Positions 43,333-56,926 of a DNA stretch of 64,000 nt are shown here, piece after piece. Both the position numbers and the translations under genes were made by a program. The stretch spans positions 4,402,001 to 4,466,000 of the forward strand of contig JAOVFP010000002.1 in the NCBI GenBank assembly GCA_025738555.1. The letters run 5' to 3'. Origin of the DNA: Cyathus striatus. Taxonomy: Eukaryota; Basidiomycota; Agaricomycetes; Agaricales; Nidulariaceae. How positions within the stretch are numbered: position 1 is the first letter of the stretch; each line of letters opens with the position of its first letter. A model generated the notes under the pieces. The model searched no databases. It was not told the DNA's origin and saw only the letters and a list, made by a program, of their open reading frames with translations.

Positions 43333-46300
43333 CTAGACGTAGAATCTAGCATAAATAAATTAACGTTAATTCGGAGCTGAATAAACACAGAAACACACTT
43401 CTTGTTAATTTGATAGAGGAATAGATCAAAGTTAACTTTCACCAAGCCGTCAAATAACGACAACGAGGAGCGCTTCTCGTATTTGGCTTGCAGAAGATCT
43501 TCCATCCGGATGTCTTCCGAAGCAATTCGAGAAGCGCTGCCCAAAAGAGTAGATTCCAGCACCAACGTGAATATCCCTGCGGTATTTGAAGACATGGTGA
43601 GTTGAATTTTGTCGAATTGTCGCGGCGAATGACGATCAATGGACAACAAGATTCCCTTTTCATAAAGATACTTTGCAGTATACAGGTAAGATCCGAATTG
43701 AGGAGTTTGTCCTGACTTCTGCAGGTCTCGTAGATGGAAATACTGTTTCGTAAATGGAAGTACAAATCGCTTTTTCCTAACACGTGTTATTTAGATACAT
43801 GTAACAGAGGTCGAAAAATTACGCACCCTTTGCCACGTTGCATAGTATTCATGGCCGCTTCTACGTAGCTATGATAACTATTAATCTGTTCCTCAAAGTA
43901 TTTCTTTCGCTCTGCAAGCTGACGAAGTGCAGCGTTCATATTTTCCATTTCTTGCTGGCGCTGGAGACGTTTCCGATGTTTACTTCTAACATCCACTGCT
44001 ATTGCGTTCAATATGCCTTGAAATCCGTCCTCACGCGATATTTTTCCCTGCCTCTCCAGTTCAAGCAGATTAGAGATAGCAAGAGCTTTAACCGCAGCGA
44101 ATTTTAACCTGCAATGACATATAAAATTGGATGCTGAAGTTTAAGCAGGGATAGCTTACGATCGAATATCCTCTAAACGGTACGCAGAATCATTTGCCGC
44201 TGCCGAAGGCTGACGCCGCGGGTGCTGACGAGCTTCGGTTTCCAGCTCTGCCTCGAGGATCTCCTCCCACGCCATTTCGTCTGCCTCTGTTACTGATCGC
44301 ATGAGCGAATCGAGGAGATCCTGCGCAGGCTGTACCCTAAGAATTGCAAGGACACCACGTTTCGCCTGAACCCACAAAGTTTTCTCCTCTGCTTGGAGAT
44401 CTATAGAGATATCGTTCACAACTCCGACAATCACCGTGAAGCATACTATCACTACACACCATGGACGTGAGCAAATCGATTGGTCAGCTCTAAAGTGATG
44501 GCGCTGTCTCGAGCGTCTTTCAGATCATCATTACCAATGTGAGGTACCCCGCCTAATTCAGCTAAGATGATCCGCAGAGGTTCATCGTGCCTAGGCGCCT
44601 GTGATGTCCGTAAGTGCGTGTGCGTATACCAACTAAAACGTCGATATTTACCAAGAAGTCTAGATGCTGCGATAGTAATCCATGAACTGTATATATTTCG
44701 TTAGGCGAAATATATATTGGCTTCGGCTGTACGGTGGCATCCAAAAATTCGTGAGCATGGTGATGTGATTCAGCATCAGAAACGTCGGCGACTGCAACAT
44801 AAACTCAGGGTTTTGTGTTGTGCACCAGAACAGTCAAATTAGGTTTTACCTTGTATAAACCATGAAGAAAGTTCTGAGATCGCCTTCCGCACGTAGTCAT
44901 TAATGGGCACGTAGCTTGGACTATCGTCGGAGAACTCGACACCGCTAGATACCTGCGTAAGAATCTTTGATATTTGGGAAAGATTCTTCCGTGCGGATAC
45001 ATCAACAGTCCTTGACACAATATCGAATGTCTCCGGAGTGCTGCGTTAGAGGTCAAAGAGCTGATATACACAAGCCAAAAACCGAAGTCTCACATAATTG
45101 CTGGATTTATATAACGATAGTAAACTAATCGTCCGAGACTTGCAGTAAATGCTTCATCCGCTGTCCCCGGGAATCTTTCCTGAAACACATTTAAGGAGAA
45201 GATGATACAGAAAACTGAATACTCACTCGTAATGCGAATAATGTTTCACGAACAAGGTATCGCATCCCATATGGCATTCTTCTGGTAGATTCTCGCATGG
45301 CATGTACGAATGCCTCAGTCCATAATTGCAATTTTTGAAGATCTAGGTCGGTCTAGTGAGAAAACGGAAGACTTACGCAATCGTAACTAACGCCTGATGT
45401 ACTCAGCTCTCGTGTCGGGATTTGTCAAAGCTTCATGGAAAGAGACGTCTTTAGAAGCGCTACTGGCAACACCCGTTCTCATTTCTTCAAGATCCAGTCT
45501 TAATCGATGAATCTGTAATTAGTGAGTGTTAAAACCGTAAAATAACAGAAATAGAAGAACGTACAACAGATGGATTTGCTTCTAGATCCAAATCATCGGC
45601 CTCAATCACTTCCTTTACGATAGTCTGGAATGAATCCTGTACATAGATGATTTGCTTGGAGCGAATATATTGTACAGCTATGTTAATGAAGAGAGGATGA
45701 CCACGTGCAATCTCTTCGATTGAAGTTGAACTTGCGACTTCTTCCCGTATGGAAAGCTATAACATAACATGTCAGAGAAAGAAATCAATTGTTACAGTTT
45801 AAAATACCTGGAATAACTTGAGTAATAGGAAATCTTCTCTATGATCTTGTCCATAACCAAACAAAGTGAGAACTATTCTTTCCGTAAAACGTCGATGGGC
45901 TTCACTCGCTTCGTTGCTAGAAAGTAGTACGAAGAGGCGACTTAAATATTCTCCTCTAGTCTGTAAGAGATAAAACAGTTGTTGATATAGCTCCAGTTTC
46001 TTCCGGGCTTCATGATCAGCTGTGTTATGACCGGAAAATGGGTCGCCATGAGCAGCTAAGAGAGACATCCTTGCAGCATGGGAAGCTGTGTGGTCGATTC
46101 CATGTCCTTTTCTTGCCTTTACTAATTCCTCAAAACTCTTGACATTCTGTACAACGAGGGCAATCTTGACGTCTAGGTCGTTTACTTCATTCTCTAGAGA
46201 TTGATTTTCTCGGATATGTTCGACAACTCGTTTTCGCAATCTTTCCACTTTTATTTCTTCCTGAAAATCGGCTTCCGAATCATCGAGGAGATGGACGAAA

Positions 46301-49300
46301 TTTTTAATGGTGCCAACCGATACGTTCTTTCCAAGAGTAAGTTGACGATATTGCTCTCTAGTTTCTTTGGCTCGAAACAAAGACTGGATTTTTACCACCT
46401 TACTGAGATTGGCATGATAATAATCCATCTTAGCCTGAAATGTTCGCCGCTGCATAGCACCTCGGAGCATGGCCTGCAAGAGAGTAGCAACTGGAGAGCT
46501 TCTCCTGAGATGATCTCTCCAGGCACGATAATCACGTCGCAGCAACGCGCCTCGGCAGCAAGCCTGGAAGCCAGTCATATTCGGAGAACATATATCAAGT
46601 TGCTTTTGAATCTCCTGGTGATTGTTTCGTACTATTACTGCTCTAGCCAAAGCTTGAAGCGCGCCGACTGAATGAATCGTTTTAGCCTCGCTTAATTCTT
46701 TATTCAAATTACGGTGATGTTGACGTGCTATAGTGGCTCTTGCCCGGGCTTGTAGTCCGACGATGACTGGTGTTGCCTTGCGTAAGCCCCGAATAAGAAT
46801 AAGCAACCGCTTTCTTGCAAGGTATGTTCGAACAGCTGCCTGAATCCGAACGACGACGTGGGCAATATTTTCAATTTTTGCCATTTGAGTTCGCATTCTG
46901 CGGCGCATGAGAACCGCCTGGCAATGAGCCTGTAAAACCGACCAAGTACGGGTAGTTTTAATCAGAGCTGCCATCGTCTTGTTATACCGCCCTCGTGCAA
47001 GAACTCCTCGTGCAAAAGCCTGCAAATCAATTACGGAAAATCCAATGTGGGGCTGTATAAATGTTTTGGCGAGCTCTTTGCGTACATGGCGTGTCACATG
47101 GGCACGAGCAACAGCTTGGAACCGAACCACGGAGATATTGATTTTCCTAAGCGCTAGTTTGAGTTGGGAATATCGGCGCCGCTGAAGCACGCCTCGTATC
47201 TGTGCCTGAACTTTCACTCCGTATCTAGCCGAAGCTTTGATTTTCTGAAGCTGAGAATGCCACGCCTTCCTTGCTAAAGCACTTCGAACAGTAGCTTGCA
47301 ATCCCAGAACCCATGGTAGTAAACGAGCATATACTACGTTCTGCTCTTGTATAGTACGACGGGCAAGCATGTTGCGACATTGAGCTTGCAATTTACAAAT
47401 GTGCTTTTCAGTAAGCCTCAATCGCCCTCGTAGAGCCTGGTAACTTTTTCTGGCCATGCATCCTCGTGCAAGACTTTGGAATGCCATGATGAAACCTTCG
47501 TTTTCGAGTAGCAATCGATCACGTTCTAGAACAAAAAAATTAATGGCATTAGAATATGGATAACTTCGTGACACACTTTCTTCTTCAGTTTCAATTTCGA
47601 CTTCAAGTTCATTAATTTCTTTAGCGAGTTCACGCCCTACGCTGCCAAAGTTTGGCATGGCTACGCCAGACTCTTTTAATCCTTTCTGAGTCTTCTGCAA
47701 TTGGTCATCGGAGAAATGAAGATGGCCTAGAAGATTCCCAATTCTTTCTGCCATTCCACGACGTGCCAACAGATGACTGAGACCATAAATATGGACCAGT
47801 TACATAAAACATATGAACGTGGACACACCTTAAGGCATGAATACAGTAAATAACCTTTGGCATATTCTTCTTGTCATAGAGATCCGTTAATTCAAAAATA
47901 AAGCCCTGTGAAAGGTACTATAAGAAATTATGAACAGTCAAACAATGCTAAACCTACTTCTGGTAACCCAACCTCACGGACGAACTTGAAGAATATGTTG
48001 ATATTGTCCGAGTGGCGAAAATCAAGTTTTGAGGCCTGTAAAATATCAACATATCGTCAGAAAGAACGAGATTAGTCTTACTTCAAAAATCTTTCGAACA
48101 ACATCCTCTCCCTTGAAAACGCGGACAAGCTTTGCTAGTACTACGCCGTTGCGGAGACCATCTTCCATTTCCACCACTCCGAAGTCTAACTCTTCACCCA
48201 AGCAACCCTCGATCCATTGTTGAGCCTCTCCTACGTGACATAGGTATTCATAGGCATGAATTAATTGTCTTTGTTTATCCGCCCATGAGCTTCCCCACAT
48301 GCGGGAAGAGGGTAGTGGAGAAGAAGATGGAGAAGACGTTGGTGCTTTAAGTTGAATCCGGCCCGGTAGCCCGGCTACATCTTCTGATCCAGGCGCTGAA
48401 ATGGATAAATCGTGAGCGGACATCCTTCGCGAGGACATCTTCGTCGGTGAATAACCATCTGCGAGAATGTGTTGTTTATGTTGTATTGGTGTTTTAGGCA
48501 GTTCTAGCTCAGGTTCGGGTTCGGGTTCGGGTTCAGGAGTCCAGTCGTCGGGTGCATCTCCGCTCGCTATTCTAGGAAGATGCCTACCTAGCCTACGATG
48601 TTCGCCCAAAGCACCTCCGTACGAAGCTTTCTTATTTGTCATGTAAGAGCTTCTATAAGGCGCAGGAGCCATTACTGTTGATATTGGAGTAGACATTGAT
48701 GGAGATGCACGTTCGTCGTCAACTTTCTGTTGATTAGAAGATAAAAAGCTAGTGCTTGAAGAAGGACGGGAATTTATTTTTTCCGGAGAAGTTTCACCAC
48801 CAAATCCAGCGAACGAATGAGCACCATGAATAGACGTGGGTCGGCGTCTAAGATGAGTAGATGTAGATATGGCAACAAGGGATTCCTTGCTGGGAGATGT
48901 TGGGCGCAAAGGAAATTCCACGGGATGGAAGGTATCAGACTTGGTTGAGTCAGGAGTAGAACCAATGGTATTTGAGCGTTGGGATCGGGAAGGACGAGTC
49001 GATAGTGCAGAGACAGACGGACTTGAGTAGGAAGAAGTAGTAAATGAAGTTGGTAAATGGATGCGATTTGGGTTTGATGAGGATAATGTGGTAGCTTCAA
49101 CGGAGATACCTGTGCTGTTTGGCGATAAAGGAGATGCTATGATTGGTGTAGGCATGGTACGACGTTTGAGATAAGCAGGCGTTTTCATCACTTCACTGGT
49201 TCTCGGTGAATCGCTGTCATCTGGAACAGCGGAAGCTGAGCCCGAATCTCTCTGGCCATACAGACGATCCGTCCGAGTGGGTGTAACGCTTCTCGGTGCA

Positions 49301-49605
49301 TCCTTTGCTGATAAAATGCTGTAGTGTAAAGATTCTTCTGCAGCCGCCTCTCTCGATCGCTCCTCCCACTTACCACGAACGGTATCTAAACTGTTGGATA
49401 CTCGGTGGGAAGGAGTCCATCTCCGGGTAGAGGTCGGTGTGGATGTGCCGCTCGTGTTAGTTAAAATGTTGATACTTGACTGGGAGTTATTCCGTGACAA
49501 GGAGCCCGAGCGCGAAGAAGTTCGCTCCAGTAGTCGTGTTTGGTAGGCAAACGGGGCAGATGCAGCCTTGGTGGTAGAAGAAGAGGGTTGATTCGATCTA
49601 TCCAT
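43333..49605 (-). CDS. IQGAP-family protein (Rng2/IQG1)
   Basis: Actin-ring scaffold for cytokinesis, acting at the cell cortex with calmodulin/myosin light chains and Rho-type GTPases. N-terminus MDRSNQPSSSTTKAASAPFA, then about 430 Ser/Pro-rich residues including an EPEPEPEPELEL repeat. A calponin-homology domain follows (QQWIEGCLGEELDFGVVEME, LAKLVRVFKGEDVV, LDFRHSDNINIFFKFVREVG, PKVIYCIHALSHLLARRG). One long exon (45799-47769) carries many IQ-like repeats with LQA-R pairs (CMARKSYQALRGRL). Next is the GAP-related domain with GRLVYYRYINPAIM. The RasGAP C-terminal domain reads LYTAKYLYEKGILLSIDRHS, IFTLVLESTLLGSASRIASE and ends YQINKKFYV. The last intron restores KKFYV, an end typical of the family. 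About 1,700 aa, the largest gene in the window. Confidence 0.93.
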
Positions 49606-49949
49606 TGAGGGACAGGTTCATGAGGTTGAAACACGCCTAGACAATATCGATGAAGACGAATTTTTAGGCGACAGAACACGGGAAATGACAGCAGTGGCTA
49701 GGGAATATCCAAGGGTATATCAATCTTGACCGGTGACCAGATGCCTGTCCCCTGCGCTTAACCAGGCTTAACCTCATAGAACCAGGAACGGCGCCGAACG
49801 ACTCCTAATTGGGCCATTCGAAGCTTTTGATCAATACATACAAACAACTGACGAACATTATTTAATTCTTGATCACGCGTATACATATGTATTGTTCTAA
49901 CTACTTGACTACAACAAGACTACAATGTACTTCGTTAGTGCAGCCATAA
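49606..49949. other. Intergenic region
   Basis: Promoter side of the IQGAP gene and 3' flank of the acyl-CoA ligase gene, both on the minus strand. No repeats or RNA genes recognised. Confidence 0.4.
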
Positions 49950-52742
49950 TCATAACTTCGCCTTTCCGCCGGATCTCTCTTGGCGCATCATCCATGCATC
50001 CTTGGCGATTTTCCGAAGTGCCCCTTTTACAATCTTTCCGGATGGTGTAAGCTCTGTAAATCAATTATGCATCAGTTTCTCTATTGTGCGTAGAAGTGAA
50101 GAACTACTTACCAAAAGGCTCGTCTAGGATTAAGATCATCACAGGGACAGAAAACTTGGGTAGACTGTGTGATATGCAAAGTAAATAATACGGATGAGGT
50201 AGCGTTATTCAAAATATCACCTCTTCGCAGCAAGCGCAAGCAACTCTTCTTCTGTGACTCTGCCCTTAAATGATGGCTTAATTGTCACCAGCGCAGCGAC
50301 CTGCTCCCCAAGTCGTTTGTCTGGGACGCCAACGGCCGCTGCTTCTCCAATCCGCTCATCAGCATAAAGGGCATTCTCAACAGACACAGAGTCCTTGAGA
50401 TTGCTCAACGTGAGTGGTTACCAAGTTTACAGACATGAGCAGCTCCTTACAATATTTTCTCCGCCGCGGATAATTATGTCTTTAACTGTTGACAGAACAA
50501 CATCAGACCAATCTAATTCCGACTAAAATGCCAATCTCTCTTACTCCTGTCCCGAATATATAGGAATCCTTCCTCATCGAGCAGTCCGAGATCTCCAGAT
50601 TTGAACCATCCATCTTTGGTCAGCACCTGTCAGGCATTATATAAGTTGACATATAAGTCGACATTATTGGCTCCACAGGAACCTACCTTGTCCGTTGCTT
50701 CTACGTACACAAACAATAAAGTTACAAATCGGTCTGACTTGATCGTTTGGTATCAAACGCACCTGGATCTCGCCAGTATTCCTTCATGACATTGGGACCT
50801 CTTAACCAGACTTCACCAACAATCCCAGGTGGGGCGGCTGTATCCTCATTCATGATTACGATGTCATTGACTGGCATCGCCAATCCACAGCTAGCTGGTC
50901 GAGCAACATAGTCATCACCACCTATCAAAGAAGCGGTCAGTTTGATGGATTTTAAACGGTGACCATGTTTGCAAACGAACCAAATCCTACTGCGACGCTG
51001 TTCGTTTCTGTCAGGCCATATCCTTGGCTCCTGTTCGGAAATGTTAAATACCCACCAAGTGGGAAAATACATTTAACTAACATGTTCGCAGTTGGAAATG
51101 CCAAATGAGCTCTAGCGGCAAGTGTGTCTGGGGCAGGAGCGCCACCAAACATCAAAGACTCCAGAGCGTGGCCCGCAGCAGCACTTTCCGTAAGGTCTGC
51201 AACCATTGAGGGAACTCTATAAATAAATATACTATATCATAGGATGAATAAACGAGTATTGATGGATACCTACCCTCCAGCGACTGCAATGTTTTCAGAT
51301 TTGATCAGCCTATTGTAGAAGTTGGACGATCAATCATACTGAAGACTTTCAATACTGCTCACCTCGCAGCTGGAACAAAAAATACAACTTTAAGCTCTGG
51401 ACAATATAAAGCATAACTTGAAAAATCCTTACCTTCCACTGCGTCCCACTTTCTCATTAATACTATCTTTAACCCGACCATACTAGCCATCATCTATCAA
51501 TATCGTGAAGAATATGTCAGCAAGAGGATTCAGAGTAACATACCGATAAGCTAGTAAGCCCAGTGACGTGAAACAATGGAACGGAAACAAGAACACCTTT
51601 CTGAGGGCCTGAAGGAGGCGGTGGCATAACATCCCCGCGTCTAAGGGCCGATCTTCTGGAGCCCACAAGGACCTACAATACAAAAACAACAAGGTTACTG
51701 TGATTTTAAGAAAGACATATGCAGGTGCTACGTACATTTAGAACGTTCGTAAGCCATGCACGCTGAGTGCTGAGAACGCCTTTCGGCAGCCCCGTTGTAC
51801 CTTTGCAGGTAAAAAAGGTAAGGACTGCGTTTCCAAGTGATAAAAAAAAAAAAAAAAAGTACCTGAGGTGAACATAATCGTAGCGTTATCCTCCGCGGTA
51901 ATACCGGGATCCTGTTTTAAAATAAAATTGGGATCCTTAGTGTAGTTGACGAGTTCAGAGTTCCAGATCTTCATTCCATTCCATCGTCCCTTGCCTTCCT
52001 GAGCTTCGATAACTAGGAACCCCGTCGTTCCTGCATCAGTGGCAAGTTTCGCGGATATGGGCTCCAACCGATCGGCTCGTTCTGGATCAACAATGATCAC
52101 CTTACATTGAGTGTTGGTGAGACAATATGACAATGTGTCGAGAGGAGACCAACTAGGTCCATAGGTATGAGCATAGATGCTACAGCGTATGTTGGAGGCA
52201 ATCACTTACGCATTTGCCAGGACCGTCACAGCACCGATAAGGTCTGTAAAATAAAGTATGTGTGCAAGGAGATGGACAGTAAACATGACATGCTTACGAC
52301 AGGCCCAGAAAGCTACGAGATATTCTGCGTAGTTGCGAGAGCAAATTGCGACTCGGTCACCTGAGAATTAGGTTAGGCGGAGGAATCAGGCATAAGGCGA
52401 CGCGACACACCCTTGCGTACATTGTACACGTCATAGAGAACGGCAGCAGCCTTTACGGCGCGCTGGGACACGGCATTGAAAGAGTATCTCTTGTTTTCAA
52501 AGACGACGTAGGTGGCGTCCTTGTGTTCACTCACGGCCCAGAGCCAGAAGATTCGCAAAGAGGGCCATAGATTTTTGTAGACACGATATATGCGGCCGTC
52601 GACGAGACAGGTCTGCAGTTCATGGATGGAGCCTGGGGCACAAAGAATGGCGTTGCCTTTGGGTATGAAAATGAGCGTTGGTGGGAGATAGAAAAGTAAG
52701 GAACTGACACTCGGCGACGGTCCGCTTTGGGGTCCAGGTCAT
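49950..52742 (-). CDS. AMP-binding acyl-CoA ligase
   Basis: Adenylate-forming enzyme that activates a carboxylic acid with ATP and joins it to CoA. Minus-strand start [12 protein letters not shown], followed by [39 protein letters not shown], then the P-loop-like [20 protein letters not shown], and [79 protein letters not shown], and finally [20 protein letters not shown] ending GGKAKL. The C-terminal lysine in SGKIVKG is the catalytic one in this family. More than ten short introns; the one splitting TSG-TTG has a 17-nt T tract in the sense strand directly after its donor. The acyl substrate is unknown: 4-coumarate:CoA-like, medium- or long-chain all remain possible. Divergent from VIP1. Confidence 0.87.
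51842..51858. repeat. 17-nt A homopolymer inside an intron
   Basis: Uninterrupted A run (T run in the sense of the acyl-CoA ligase gene), starting three bases inside the GTAC splice donor. Mononucleotide runs like this are length-variable. Confidence 0.95.
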
Positions 52743-53099
52743 GGTGGGGTGGTTGGAGGTGAGAAATGGAAGCTGCAAGCTGTAGGGGAAGGGGAGGAGG
52801 AAGGGGAGGAAGAGGGGAAGTGGGAGTGGAAGAGTGGAAAAGTGGAAGAGAAATGGAAGATGGAGGTACATCCGGGTGAAGAGTAGCCGGAAGTATGGGT
52901 GGGGATCATATAAGAGTCGGAGACGAATCGGAGAAGGGCCAAACGGTCAGGAAGCTGTACGTTGAGCACGGTAAGACCTGGATCGGGATTTGAAATTGAG
53001 AGTAATCCGCGGAGGTACGCAAGAAGTAGAGTGATAAGATAAGATTCCAGATACATTTTTGAACTGGCGACGGTGACAAACTACCTCGCACCAACTACG
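52743..53099. promoter_or_regulatory. Divergent promoter between acyl-CoA ligase and VIP1
   Basis: 357 bp between the two start codons. The plus strand is strongly purine-rich at 52785-52865, so the ligase side has a pyrimidine-rich leader. Open frames here are by-products of that composition. No specific binding site recognised. Confidence 0.45.
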
Positions 53100-56000
53100 A
53101 TGCCCAGTCACTCCAGAGACCGCCAGTCCCGTCTCGCCTTCCTCAACTCCCCAGAGAAACCATCACAGCGCTCCAGCTCCATCATCACCAGATCCTCCTC
53201 TCCCTCCTCCACTGGCTCCCATTCAGACCTCGCACTCGCCCTCGACTCCGTCCACAGGTACCTTCTCCTCACACCCCACCCTCGTCCTTCCTTTGCTCAC
53301 CCTTCTCCTCTAGTCGCCATGTCTATCCATACAACAAAAAGTCCGTCGTCCTCGGCGTCTGTGCCATGGACATCAAGGCCCGCAGCAAGGCAATGCGAGA
53401 GATCCTCACCCGCCTTGTCGAGCGTGCACGCGGCGCAATCGAGGTCAAGGTCTTTGGCGATAAGGTCATCCTCGACGAGGGTATCTGTCCTCCATCTCCA
53501 TCTCCTCCTTACTCTTGTTCATCCCCCCCCCCCTTTTTCATCACAACTAGAGGTCGAAAACTGGCCAAGATGCGACATCCTCATCTCCTTTTTCTCCACC
53601 GACTTTCCCCTCGACAAAGCCATTTCTTACGTCAAACTTCGTAAACCATTCTGTATAAATGATCTTCCTCCTCAAGCACTTCTCTGGGATCGCCGCTTGG
53701 TTGGCGCTGTTCTTGACCACCTCAATGTACCCACCCCGAAGCGCCTCGAAGTATCAAGGGACGGTGGCCCAAAGGTCGATCCAGAGCTCGTTCAACTCAT
53801 GAAATCTCGTCTCGGTATCACCCTCGGCAGTTTCGTTGTCACTCCAGAAATATCCCTTCGTGAAGATGGGAATGCCATTATCGTCGACGGTCAGGTTATG
53901 GAAAAGCCCTTTGTTGAAAAACCCGTCAGTGGCGAGGATCACAACGTATATATATACTTCCGGGACGGTGGCGGGCGTCGCCTGTTTCGAAAGGTACGCC
54001 TATCTTTACCCATACTGTCGTAGATTACCAAAAACTCTCGCTAGGTCGGAAATAAATCCAGTGAGCTCGACCCAACACTGAATCATCCCAGAACCGACGG
54101 GTCGTATATATACGAGGTGTTTGTGGATGTGGATAACATGGAGGACATCAAGGTTTATACCGTAGGGAAGGAATATACCCATGCAGAAACGCGCAAGTCT
54201 CCCGTTGTCGATGGTGTTGTGAGACGAAATACGGAAGGGAAGGAAATACGGTACGCACATTATAACTTCAATCCTATATATATTTAATGTGTTTTTAGAT
54301 TTATTACAAGACTGACAGAGGAAGAGAAAACTTGGGCCGACAAAATCTGCGAAGGCTTCGGACAGCGCGTATGCGGCTTCGATATGCTGCGTTGTGACAA
54401 TGGCCGTAAAAGCCAAGTCATCGACGTTAATGGATGGAGTTTTGTGAAGGGGAATGACTCCTATTATGGTTATTGGTTTCTTTCTTTCGGTGGCACTGTC
54501 ATTGACATCCTTCTAGATAAGGCCGCTGACATCCTAGCTGCTCTTTGTATGCGTATATCATCATCCCCAGACCGGCCTCTTCCAGCAGCAGAAACTGCCT
54601 CTGAAGAGGCTCCCACTTGGTTGCTCAAAGCAAATGTTACCGTGTTCCGACATGCCGATCGTACTCCAAAGGTAAATTTTATGCTGTTCCTTCATGGATG
54701 ATCTGGAACTAATTTTATGGTTGTAGCAAAAGCTGAAATTCAACTTTCCAGTTGGAGAACCCTGGACGCAGCCTTTCGTATTTCTACTTAACGGGGAAAC
54801 GGAGGAGATCATTCTTCGAGAAAAGGAGCAACTCAGTAAAATTGCTGTTGCAATTGAGGAAGCCAGAAACTTGGGTGCTGACGGAGAAGAATTAAACAAG
54901 TTATCTCAGCTTAGCAGCGCACTTTCTCGTAAAATTGACCTACCTGGAACGAAAGCACAGCTCAAGCCAGTATATTCCAAGAGGCAAGCCGGTGTTTCAC
55001 GAAAACTGACAAAGCTGACTCTGGTCTTCAAATGGGGCGGAGAGGTGAGCTACTCTTTATGAGTGTATGAACTGCTGTTGAAATGCTGTGCAAGTTTACC
55101 CACTCGGCCAGGTACCAATCCAGAGATTTGGGGAGAATCTCAAGAAGGATATCACTATTATGAGTAAGCGAATATTGCCGTTTGACAAACGAACGTGCTT
55201 TGATGCCTCTACGTTAGATAAGGAAGTGTTACACAACGTGAAAATCTTCACGTCATCTGAACGCCGTGTTATTGCTTCGGCTGAAATATTCGCAGCTGCT
55301 CTCTTAGACCCACAACATCCAAGTTATTCCGTCCCATTGTCAACTGCTAGTTCTTCGAGATCGTCGACAGACGGCAAGAATGGGGGGTCGTTTATCAATA
55401 AAAATCTACCACAGCAGCCATATCTGGAGCCACTGAAATTAATCGTCCGTAAAGATTTGCTAGATGATTCTAATGCAGCTAAGGATCTCATGGACGATGT
55501 GAAGAAGAGGCTGAAAATTTTGCTGAGACCAGGAGAACCGGAGAAGAGACCTGAGCTAACATGGCCTAAGAGCATGAAAAAAGAGCCTGTTGAAGTTGTC
55601 AAAGTCTGTAAATTTTTTTGTACCTGTTACAATTACTGATGTCTTCTTTTTGATCTTCAGGAAGTCATTGAACTTTTAAGTTCTTTCAGAGATATCATGC
55701 GGCGAAATTTTGAAACTTTGGATGTTGACAAAATTCAAGAACGTTGGTGTTGTGGAGATGAACCTTGGCTCTTTAGGGAACGCTGGGAAAAACTTTTTGA
55801 AGACTTCTGCGACGTAAAGCAAGAGAAATTCGACCCATCTAGGGTAAGTCGCTCGTACCTTTCTCTCCGAATTAAGCGTCATTTATAGTTTTACATAGGT
55901 CTCGGAGTTATATGACACAATAAAATACTGTGCACTGCATCATAGAACTTTTCTTTTCTCTATTTTCGGTGATCACGATCGCAAAGATGTTCATCAACCT

Positions 56001-56819
56001 CAAGACCGCAGAATTCACGAACTATATGGACGCGCGAAGGCTCTCTTTGACCTCGTTGCCCCACAAGAATATGGGATTGACCCTGATGAGAAGTAGGTCG
56101 ACCGATCGACTATTCAAATACGAGACCTAACGCCTTGTCAGAGAAGAGATTGGAGTTCTTACATCCTTGCCTCTTTTGAAGAAGGTGGTAGAAGATCTGG
56201 AAGCAGCGCGGAACAGCGGAGAAAGTTCGTTGACACTTTATTTCACGAAGGAAAGTCATATACACACACTTGTCAATCTGGTGCTACTATCCGGATTACC
56301 AATTGCCAACCGACGGATTCCAGAGCTTGACTATGCAGTAAGTTATTTTTTTACTCGGTAGAATTTGTGACTAATGTCGGATAGTCACATATAACATTCG
56401 AACTTTATGAACGAAATCATGGCCGTGGAAAGACCGACAAAGAGTATTCTATTAAGCTATCGATTAGCGAAGGAGCGCACTCGTCAAATGTGTTAGATTC
56501 CACATTGGATGCAAGGCATTCCCTTAATGTGCAACCAAGGCGGTAGGCATTAATGCATACTCCACTGTTCCAGCGCCGCTCATCAATATTTCTTGCCTTA
56601 CAGAAAACTTACGCAACATTTACCATATAGTCTTGTTATAGAGAAACTTTCTAAACACTTTCACCGGCTGAATGACATGGTATGTACGTTCTTCGCGCTA
56701 ATCATCAAGAAGCTAATAGTAAAATATTACAGGAGGAAGACATCGGATCAGATTCCCCGTTTGAAACAATCGAAACAACTCCAGCTGCAATTGCGGAAAC
56801 TAGTAACGACGATTCTTAG
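53100..56819 (+). CDS. VIP1: Diphosphoinositol pentakisphosphate kinase (VIP1/Asp1/PPIP5K)
   Basis: Bifunctional kinase/phosphatase making inositol pyrophosphates (1-IP7, IP8) in the cytosol. Start [20 protein letters not shown], then [20 protein letters not shown] and [20 protein letters not shown]. The ATP-grasp kinase domain follows: [93 protein letters not shown]. The histidine-acid-phosphatase domain begins with [18 protein letters not shown], where RHADRTP is the catalytic motif, and continues through [20 protein letters not shown], then [14 protein letters not shown] sequence ([17 protein letters not shown]) and [11 protein letters not shown]. About 13 exons; [20 protein letters not shown] is restored by removing GTGAGC...GCAAG. 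Slightly shorter C-terminus than animal PPIP5Ks. Convergent with the AKTIP-like gene. Confidence 0.95.
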
Positions 56820-56926
56820 CGGTTATTTACCAGTTGCTTGGTATATTACTACAGTTTCAAAAATAATGTAAAGCGTGCAGAGTGCAGATAAAAGGATAAC
56901 GTCCTACGGTCTTAGATTTGAAGTAA

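Noticed and set aside
46201..46671. 156-aa plus-strand ORF opposite the IQGAP gene
   Set aside because: Antisense shadow of the IQ-repeat exon.
48046..49605. Separate cytoskeletal gene for the CH-domain ORF
   Set aside because: The CH domain continues in frame through short exons (SKLDFRHSDNIN..., PKVIYCIHALSHLLARRG) into the IQ-repeat exon, so it is the N-terminus of the IQGAP.
52739..53056. Minus-strand ORFs in the ligase/VIP1 promoter
   Set aside because: They arise from a pyrimidine-rich leader, giving Leu/Pro/Ser-rich low-complexity translation, and do not match the ligase N-terminus.
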